Position numbers and translations under genes: made by a program
The notes under the pieces: generated by a model
Told to the model about the DNA's origin: nothing
The model's input: only the letters and a program-made list of their open reading frames with translations
The model's database searches: none
NCBI GenBank assembly: GCA_915066865.1
Contig: CAJZEE010000034.1
Location: 1 to 19,523, forward strand
DNA length: 19,523 nt
Direction: 5' to 3'
Source of the DNA: an uncultured Veillonella sp.
GTDB lineage: Bacteria; Bacillota; Negativicutes; Veillonellales; Veillonellaceae
Part shown: piece by piece, positions 14,371 to 19,523 of the stretch
Layout of the letters: each line of letters starts with the position of its first letter
Position numbering within the stretch: position 1 is the first letter of the stretch

Positions 14371-15327
14371 GTGAAGCTCCCTGAACTTCGCATTGGGAAT
14401 CTAGTGGCCAAAGTACCTATTATTCAAGGTGGTATGGCGATTAGATTGTCTACAGCTCGATTGGAAGCAGCCGTTGCAAATGAAGGTGGTATCGGCCTTA
14501 TTGCGGCATCGGGCTTGCCTTTCGATGAATTACGATACGAAATACAATTAGCTAGAAAATTATCACCTACGGGTATTATTGGTATAAATGCGATGGTAGC
14601 AGCAACTCAATTTGCTGGTTTAGTAAAGACTGCCATCGAAGAAGGCATTGATCTTGTAGTAGCAGGTGCTGGTTTTTCAAGAGATATGTTCGCAATGGGC
14701 AAAGAGTCTGGTACTCCTATTGTACCAATTGTTTCGTCCGCAAAATTAGCTCGCATTTCTGAAGGTTTAGGTGCTGCAGCTGTAATCGTAGAAGGCTGTG
14801 AAGCTGGTGGACACTTGGGAACGGATCGTTCTGCTCGAGAAATCGTTCCCGAAGTTGTAGCAGCGGTAAAAAATATTCCAGTAATTGCTGCTGGTGGTGT
14901 TCTAGATGGCCGTGATATCGTTGAAATGTTAAAAATCGGCGCTAGTGGTGTTCAAATGGGTAGCCGTTTTGCTGCTTCTGATGAATGTAATGCATCTGAT
15001 GAATTGAAAAAAATGTATGTACGAGCTACAAACCCTGAGGATATTGTATTGATTCAAAGTCCTGTTGGTTTGCCTGGTCAAGCAATAAAAAATAAATTTG
15101 CTGAATCTGTTTTAGACGGTACTGTAGCGCCTCCGACGGTGTGTGATAACTGTTTAAAACACTGTTCCCATAAATTCTGCATTATCCGTGCTCTTTCTCG
15201 TGCACAACAAGGTGATGTGGAAACGGGGTTGGTGTTCTCTGGCAATAATATGAGAAAAGTCGATAAGATTATGCCAGTTAAAGATATCTTTGCACAATTG
15301 AAACAGCAAGTAGCAGAGATTGATTAA
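14371..15327 (+). CDS. FMN enoyl reductase/nitronate monooxygenase family with Cys cluster (FabX-like candidate)
   Basis: This 318-residue TIM-barrel flavoprotein is related to FabK and to nitronate monooxygenases: PIIQGGMAIRLS at 16-27, AGAGFSRD near 98-105, EGCEAGGHLGTD at 141-152 with His148, and VQMGSRF at 194-200. Unlike the operon's fabK, it has Cys258, Cys261, Cys265 and Cys270 (CxxCxxxCxxxxC), a likely iron-sulfur or metal site, followed by a conserved-looking tail. H. pylori FabX, as I recall, is a [4Fe-4S] FMN enzyme of this superfamily that makes unsaturated acyl-ACP, so a similar role is inferred. Start: GGAGG (14358-14362) fits GTG 14371 at 8 nt, and not the in-frame TTG 14365. 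It lies between acpP and fabF. A plain FabK or monooxygenase is the alternative. Confidence 0.75.
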   Translation: MKLPELRIGNLVAKVPIIQGGMAIRLSTARLEAAVANEGGIGLIAASGLPFDELRYEIQLARKLSPTGIIGINAMVAATQFAGLVKTAIEEGIDLVVAGAGFSRDMFAMGKESGTPIVPIVSSAKLARISEGLGAAAVIVEGCEAGGHLGTDRSAREIVPEVVAAVKNIPVIAAGGVLDGRDIVEMLKIGASGVQMGSRFAASDECNASDELKKMYVRATNPEDIVLIQSPVGLPGQAIKNKFAESVLDGTVAPPTVCDNCLKHCSHKFCIIRALSRAQQGDVETGLVFSGNNMRKVDKIMPVKDIFAQLKQQVAEID

Positions 15328-15362
15328 TTTAAAGGGCTGTATAGCTATAAGAGGTGGAATAA

Positions 15363-16607
15363 TTGGAAAAACGTGTAGTAATTACTGGCTTAGGGGCAGT
15401 GACTCCTGTAGGTATCGGTAAAGAGAACTTCTACAATGCGTTATTGGCAGGTCAATCTGGTATTGGGCCGATTACACGCTTTGACGCATCTGACTATGCA
15501 ACACGCATTGCGGGTGAAGTAAAAGATTTTGATATTACAAACTATGGGGTAGACAAGAAAGAAGCTCGTCGTATGGACCGTTCTGTAGAATTTGCTATCG
15601 GTGCAGCTGTTCTTGCTTGTGAAGATGCTGATCTTGATTTAGATAAAGCAGATTTAGATCGCTGTGGTACTGTAGTTGGTACAGGTATAGGCGGCATTGA
15701 CTCTATCCATGAGGTGTATGAAACATTATTCGAGAAAGGTCCTGGCCGCGTAAGTCCATTTGCAGTACCTATGATGATTGCAAATATGACATCTGCACGC
15801 GTATCTATTCGCCTTGGGCTTAAAGGTCCAGTTATTACCGACGTAACTGCTTGTACTTCTGGTACAAATGCGATTGGTGATGCATTCCGTATCATCCAAC
15901 GTGGTGATGCTGACGTGATGTTTGCTGGTGGTACTGAAGCTGCGGTATCTCCGGCCGCTGTAGCTGGTTTTGCGGCTATGAAGGCTATGTCTACACGCAA
16001 TGACGAGCCAACAAAAGCGTCCCGTCCATTTGACCGTGACCGTGATGGTTTCGTAATGGGCGAAGGTTCTGGTATCGTAGTTCTTGAAGAATTAGAACAC
16101 GCAAAAGCACGCGGTGCACATATCTATGCTGAAGTTGTGGGTTATGGTAGTAATGGTGATGCTTACCACATCACTGCACCAGCTCCAGGTGGTGTTCAAG
16201 CTCGTAAATGTATGGAATTAGCAATTAAAGATGCAGGTATCGACCCTAAAGACGTTAACTACATCAATGCTCATGGTACATCTACTGGCCTTAATGACCA
16301 AAATGAAACATTAGCTATTAAAGAATTGTTCGGCGATCATGCTAAAAATATCGCTGTAAACTCTACTAAATCCATGACAGGTCACTTATTGGGTGCTGCT
16401 GGTGCTATTGAAACTATCGTAATGGCAATGGCGATTGAAACTGGTAAAGTTCACCCTACAATTAACTGTGACAATCCTGATGAAGGTTTGGATCTGGACT
16501 ATGTTCGTGAAGGCGCACGTGAACTCCAAGTAAAATGTGCACTTTCTAACTCTTTCGGTTTTGGTGGTCATAACGGTACACTTTGCATTCGCCGTTATGA
16601 AGCTTAA
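15363..16607 (+). CDS. fabF: Beta-ketoacyl-ACP synthase II
   Basis: FabF elongates acyl-ACP with malonyl-ACP. The 414-residue protein has the Cys-His-His triad at Cys164 (TACTSG), His304 (NAHGTSTGLND) and His341 (TGHLLGAAGA). Length is normal. The start is an uncommon TTG at 15363, preceded by AAGAGGTGG; it is preferred because EKRVVITGLG is the canonical N-terminus and the next in-frame Met lies about 70 residues downstream. Its stop overlaps the rnc start (TAATG). Confidence 0.96.
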   Translation: MEKRVVITGLGAVTPVGIGKENFYNALLAGQSGIGPITRFDASDYATRIAGEVKDFDITNYGVDKKEARRMDRSVEFAIGAAVLACEDADLDLDKADLDRCGTVVGTGIGGIDSIHEVYETLFEKGPGRVSPFAVPMMIANMTSARVSIRLGLKGPVITDVTACTSGTNAIGDAFRIIQRGDADVMFAGGTEAAVSPAAVAGFAAMKAMSTRNDEPTKASRPFDRDRDGFVMGEGSGIVVLEELEHAKARGAHIYAEVVGYGSNGDAYHITAPAPGGVQARKCMELAIKDAGIDPKDVNYINAHGTSTGLNDQNETLAIKELFGDHAKNIAVNSTKSMTGHLLGAAGAIETIVMAMAIETGKVHPTINCDNPDEGLDLDYVREGARELQVKCALSNSFGFGGHNGTLCIRRYEA

Positions 16608-17347
16608 TGGTTACTATCGAAACGCATAAGAGTAAGATAACACAAGCTCGTGAAGAATCTCTTCATGAGCTTGTTGCTCGTTTAGACATACCTGTGTCAG
16701 ATATATCCATTATAGATTGTGCTTTTACACATACTTCTTATGCGAATGAACATAAATCAAAGCATATTCATCACAATCAGCGATTAGAGTTTTTAGGCGA
16801 TGCTGTTTTGGATCTTATTATTGGGGAATACCTATTTAAGACATATCCAGATATGGCTGAAGGTAATTTAACGAAAATTAAGGCCGCTACAGTGTGTGAA
16901 GATTCTTTAGCATCTGTGAGCCGTTCTTTGAAACTAGGACAATATTTATTGCTCGGTCATGGAGAACACGCTTCCGGTGGTAATGATCGAAACTCTATAT
17001 TAGCGGATACCTTTGAGTCTCTCATCGGTGCTATTTATATTTCTACAGATTATCAAACGGCTATGGTCTTCGTTTTAAAACATTTAACTACTTATATCAT
17101 GCAAGCCTTAGAAGGTAAGCGGGGCAAAGATTATAAGACATTATTACAAGAATATGTGCAAAGAGATGGGGATAAACATATTGTCTATCATTTGCTCAGT
17201 GAAAGTGGTCCCGACCATGCTAAAACCTTCCATATGACGGTTGAAATTAATGGTGTTACTTACGAGGCCGGCTCTGGTAAAAGTAAAAAAATTGCAGAAC
17301 AACATGCGGCTCAATTGACTTTAGAAAAGTTGATGGCTGATAAATAG
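16607..17347 (+). CDS. rnc: Ribonuclease III
   Basis: RNase III cleaves double-stranded RNA in rRNA maturation and mRNA turnover. The 246-residue protein has the signature NQRLEFLGDAVLDL at 57-70 with Glu61 and Asp65, a second acidic stretch (LADTFESLIGAIY), and a C-terminal double-stranded RNA-binding domain from about 170 to 243. It begins on the last base of the fabF stop codon (TAATG) with no good ribosome site, so translation is probably coupled to fabF. A terminator follows at once. The fabF-rnc order is common in Firmicutes. Confidence 0.97.
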   Translation: MVTIETHKSKITQAREESLHELVARLDIPVSDISIIDCAFTHTSYANEHKSKHIHHNQRLEFLGDAVLDLIIGEYLFKTYPDMAEGNLTKIKAATVCEDSLASVSRSLKLGQYLLLGHGEHASGGNDRNSILADTFESLIGAIYISTDYQTAMVFVLKHLTTYIMQALEGKRGKDYKTLLQEYVQRDGDKHIVYHLLSESGPDHAKTFHMTVEINGVTYEAGSGKSKKIAEQHAAQLTLEKLMADK

Positions 17348-17371
17348 AAAAGCGCCGAATGGCGCTTTTTT
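17348..17371 (+). terminator. Terminator after rnc
   Basis: AAAAGCGCC (17348-17356) pairs perfectly with GGCGCTTTT (17361-17369) around loop GAAT, followed by more T residues. It starts immediately after the rnc stop and closes the fatty acid operon. Confidence 0.92.
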
Positions 17372-17380
17372 CTGTATAAT

Positions 17381-17437
17381 AGTATGTGAGTAATATAGTA
17401 TGTGAGTAATAATTTATATAATAGTAGATGAGTAATA
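17381..17437 (+). repeat. Three short direct repeats before the radical SAM gene
   Basis: AGTATGTGAGTAATA occurs at 17381-17395 and 17397-17411, and a variant AGTAGATGAGTAATA at 17423-17437. TATAAT precedes copies 1 and 3 (17375-17380 and 17417-17422), but no convincing -35 is visible. The unit may be replication-slippage duplication of a promoter segment. Confidence 0.6.
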
Positions 17438-17464
17438 ATTTTTACATAAGAAGAGGAGGTGTCT

Positions 17465-18655
17465 ATGAAACCATTTGGTATGATTCCCTTTTTTATACCT
17501 CACGTAGGTTGTCCCTATGTGTGTTCATTTTGTAATCAATCTCGTATTACGGGCCAATCTGGTATTAGTCACCTAACTCCAGATTATATACAACAAACAA
17601 TTAAAGACTATGTAGGCACAAAACGGTGCGAGAAGTTTTGGGAGGTTGCCTTTTATGGGGGATCATTTACGGCTATTCCTAAAGATTTACAACATAAATT
17701 ATTAATGCCTGCCTATGAAATACTTCAACGGGGAATCATTGATGGCATACGTTGCTCTACAAGACCTGATGCTGTAGGTGATGAAGCGATTACATTATTA
17801 CAGTCTTATGGAGTAAAAACTGTAGAACTTGGCGTGCAGTCTATGAATGATGGTATTTTATTCGATGCTAAGAGGGGGCACACGGCACAAGAGGTAGTAG
17901 AGGCTGTTACACGATTAAAACAGCATGATATGATCGTTGGGGTTCAACTTTTACCAGGACTAAAAGGAGAGACTTGGCAAACCATAATAGAAACGGCCAT
18001 TACGGTAGCTGCATTACAACCTGATTTTATACGTATCTACCCTGTACTAGTTATAGAGAATACAGAACTAGCCGACCAGTATAGAGCTGGAGAATATGAA
18101 CCACTAAGTACTGAGCTAGCTATACAGTATTGTGCATTTTTAAAAAATTGGTTTGAACAGCATGGTATTGAAGTCATTCGCACGGGATTACAAAGTACAG
18201 AAGAATTAGATTCCGGTAATAGCTTAGTGGCAGGTCCATATGAGCCAGCTATGGGGGAGCTAGTTGTGAATGAACAATATAAGCAGCGAATTGAACGTTG
18301 TATTGATGAGCATGTATCTCAGTATAAGTATTCACTAAGTAACGATTGTTTTAATCTAACTGAATATGCTACTTATGAAAATCTAGGATTTAGTAGAGTT
18401 AATGCTGATAATACTGGATGTAAAGATAAGACTAATAATGATAAAACAAATTATATTGGGAATAATAGTATTGCAATAAAACATAATATTATTATTTCTT
18501 ATCCTAGAAGCTTAACATCTAAGGTGAGAGGGCTTAAAAATAGAAATGTATTATATTTCGCTGAATTATATCCACAATATAGTATAAGTTGGTGTGAAGA
18601 AAGTAGGAGAAATACCGTTCGGTGCTGTATTGATGGCCTACAATATGTGTTATAA
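17465..18655 (+). CDS. Elp3-like radical SAM protein
   Basis: This 396-residue protein belongs to the Elp3-like radical SAM group (COG1243-type) often found between rnc and smc in Firmicutes. The cluster motif Cx3Cx2C is Cys16, Cys20 and Cys23 (GCPYVCSFCNQ); VAFYGGSFTAIP at 61-72 and AGPYEPAMGELV at 256-267 are family blocks. It lacks the acetyltransferase domain of true Elp3. The substrate is unknown; tRNA modification is a guess. From about residue 295 to 345 it carries an Asn/Lys/Asp-rich stretch that looks poorly conserved. GGAGG (17455-17459) fixes ATG 17465; the frame can extend two codons to GTG 17459, which overlaps the ribosome site. Confidence 0.85.
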   Translation: MKPFGMIPFFIPHVGCPYVCSFCNQSRITGQSGISHLTPDYIQQTIKDYVGTKRCEKFWEVAFYGGSFTAIPKDLQHKLLMPAYEILQRGIIDGIRCSTRPDAVGDEAITLLQSYGVKTVELGVQSMNDGILFDAKRGHTAQEVVEAVTRLKQHDMIVGVQLLPGLKGETWQTIIETAITVAALQPDFIRIYPVLVIENTELADQYRAGEYEPLSTELAIQYCAFLKNWFEQHGIEVIRTGLQSTEELDSGNSLVAGPYEPAMGELVVNEQYKQRIERCIDEHVSQYKYSLSNDCFNLTEYATYENLGFSRVNADNTGCKDKTNNDKTNYIGNNSIAIKHNIIISYPRSLTSKVRGLKNRNVLYFAELYPQYSISWCEESRRNTVRCCIDGLQYVL

Positions 18656-18656
18656 T
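18648..18656 (+). promoter_or_regulatory. Possible extended -10 promoter for smc
   Basis: TGTTATAAT (TGnTATAAT) overlaps the stop codon of the radical SAM gene. A partial -35, TTGATG at 18630-18635, is only 15 bp away, so the element would rely on the extended -10. Predicted start near 18663 would leave about 40 nt before smc. Confidence 0.4.
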
Positions 18657-18702
18657 ATAAAAGATATGATTATTTAGGGTGGTTAGTAGAAAGGAGGCAG
18701 TC

Positions 18703-19482
18703 ATGCAATTACTTCGGTTGGAATTAAAGGGCTTTAAATCGTTTGCAGATAAGACGGTTGTAAAATTCTCACCAGGAATGACTGCCGTTATTGGACCTAA
18801 CGGAAGCGGTAAAAGTAATATTACGGATGCCATGAAATGGGTTTTAGGGGAATCCAATGTTCGTAATTTGCGCGGACAAAAAGCAGAGGATATCATTTTC
18901 TCTGGTACGGAAAAGCGCAAACCTATGAGCGCTGCTGAGGTTACTCTTGTATTTGACAATAGTGATCAACAATTAGATTTAGATATGGCAGAGGTGGCTA
19001 TAACACGCCGTATCTATCGTACTGGTGAAAGTGAGTTCCTCATCAATAAGCGCTCTTGTCGTTTAAAGGACATACATCTTTTACTGGCAGATACCGGTCT
19101 TGGTAAAGATTCCATGGCCATTATTGGACAGAACCGAATTGATGCTATTTTAAATTCTAAACCTGAAGAACGTCGTCTTATCTTTGAAGATGTAGCTGGG
19201 ATTTCTCGCTTTAAAATTAATAAAGAAGATGCTTTACGTCGTATTGCTAGTACAGACCGTAATATGGAGCGCGTACGGGACGTAATGGCTACCATTGAAG
19301 AGCAACTAGGACCTTTGTCTGAAAAAGCGGAAAAGACTAAAAAGTATATGACCTTAAGCCGTGCAAAGCGCGATTATGATGGGGCATTAGGCTTTCACAA
19401 TTATAAGACCTCTGATCGCCTTTTAACACGTTTTGAAAACGATAATATTGCCTTTAAAGATGAAGAAATTGAGCTTCAAACT
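18703..19482 (+). CDS. smc: Chromosome segregation ATPase SMC (5' part, truncated by contig end)
   Basis: SMC condenses and separates chromosomes as an ATP-driven dimer with ScpA and ScpB. Only the first 260 codons are genomic here. The N-terminal ATPase half shows Walker A GPNGSGKS at 31-38, the aromatic-rich LKGFKSFADKT at 8-18, and the Q-loop at Gln143 (IIGQNRID; many homologues have Gln-Gly there). The LFEDVAG-like block IFEDVAGISRFK (160-171) leads into the first coiled coil. AAGGAGG (18691-18697) precedes ATG 18703. The reading frame stays open to the window end, but bases after 19482 are sequencing adapter, so residues 261 onward are not real. The rest of the gene (about 900 residues more) is missing. 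Confidence 0.96.
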
Positions 19483-19523
19483 AGATCGGAAGAGCGTCGT
19501 GTAGGGAAAGAGTGTAGATCTCG
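19483..19523 (+). other. Illumina TruSeq adapter sequence (artefact)
   Basis: The final 41 bases begin AGATCGGAAGAGCGTCGTGT and continue through AGGGAAAGAGTGT to AGATCTCG, which is the well-known TruSeq universal adapter read in reverse complement. It is fused in frame to smc at codon 261. This is untrimmed library adapter at a contig end, not chromosomal DNA. Confidence 0.97.

Noticed and set aside
1..19523. CRISPR arrays, tRNA or rRNA genes, transposases, phage genes
   Set aside because: None seen: no regularly spaced repeats, no cloverleaf or rRNA-like segments and no mobile-element proteins among the frames.

Overview
The window looks like chromosomal DNA of an AT-rich, strictly anaerobic member of the Negativicutes, most likely Veillonella or a close relative. 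The signs are class III (anaerobic) ribonucleotide reductase, a short rubredoxin, FabK-type enoyl reductases, and a Gram-positive style gene order yceD-rpmF-fapR-plsX-fabH-fabK-fabD-fabG-acpP-fabF-rnc-smc. The genus is inferred from gene order and protein resemblance recalled from memory, not from a database search.

Layout. (1) 1-1030: a gene for a PHP/CpsB-YwqE-like protein that has lost most expected metal ligands, with an extended -10 promoter, a possible 20-codon leader ORF and a strong terminator. (2) 1028-5362: nrdD, nrdG and a ClC-type anion transporter gene. The nrdD promoter (TTGAAA-17-TATACT) carries two NrdR-like boxes 32 bp apart. A perfect hairpin separates nrdD from nrdG. (3) 5400-7075, minus strand: a FabK-like flavoprotein gene followed by a gamma-carbonic-anhydrase-like hexapeptide protein. 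They converge on the ClC gene at a bidirectional terminator, and a 15-bp-arm inverted repeat lies at their putative promoter. (4) 6979-7526: an AT-rich gene-free stretch. (5) 7422-7709: a monocistronic 44-residue rubredoxin. (6) 7712-8519: yceD-rpmF from a consensus promoter. (7) 8713-17371: the fatty-acid synthesis operon fapR-plsX-fabH-fabK-fabD-fabG-acpP-[FabK/FabX-like flavoprotein]-fabF-rnc, with a promoter and FapR-like box before fapR and a hairpin after acpP. (8) 17372 to the end: an Elp3-like radical SAM gene and the 5' part of smc.

How the genes work together. FapR would sense malonyl-CoA and control the operon. FabD makes malonyl-ACP, FabH and FabF condense, FabG and FabK reduce, PlsX passes acyl groups to phospholipid synthesis and AcpP carries them. 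No dehydratase (FabZ) or acetyl-CoA carboxylase gene lies here. The second NMO/FabK-family gene in the operon has a four-cysteine motif that the canonical FabK copy lacks. By analogy with FabX it may make unsaturated acyl chains; this is the most interesting biological lead in the window.

Data quality. The last 41 bases (19483-19523) match an Illumina TruSeq adapter and are not genomic. The real smc sequence stops at 19482, and the last 13 residues of the open frame are artefact.
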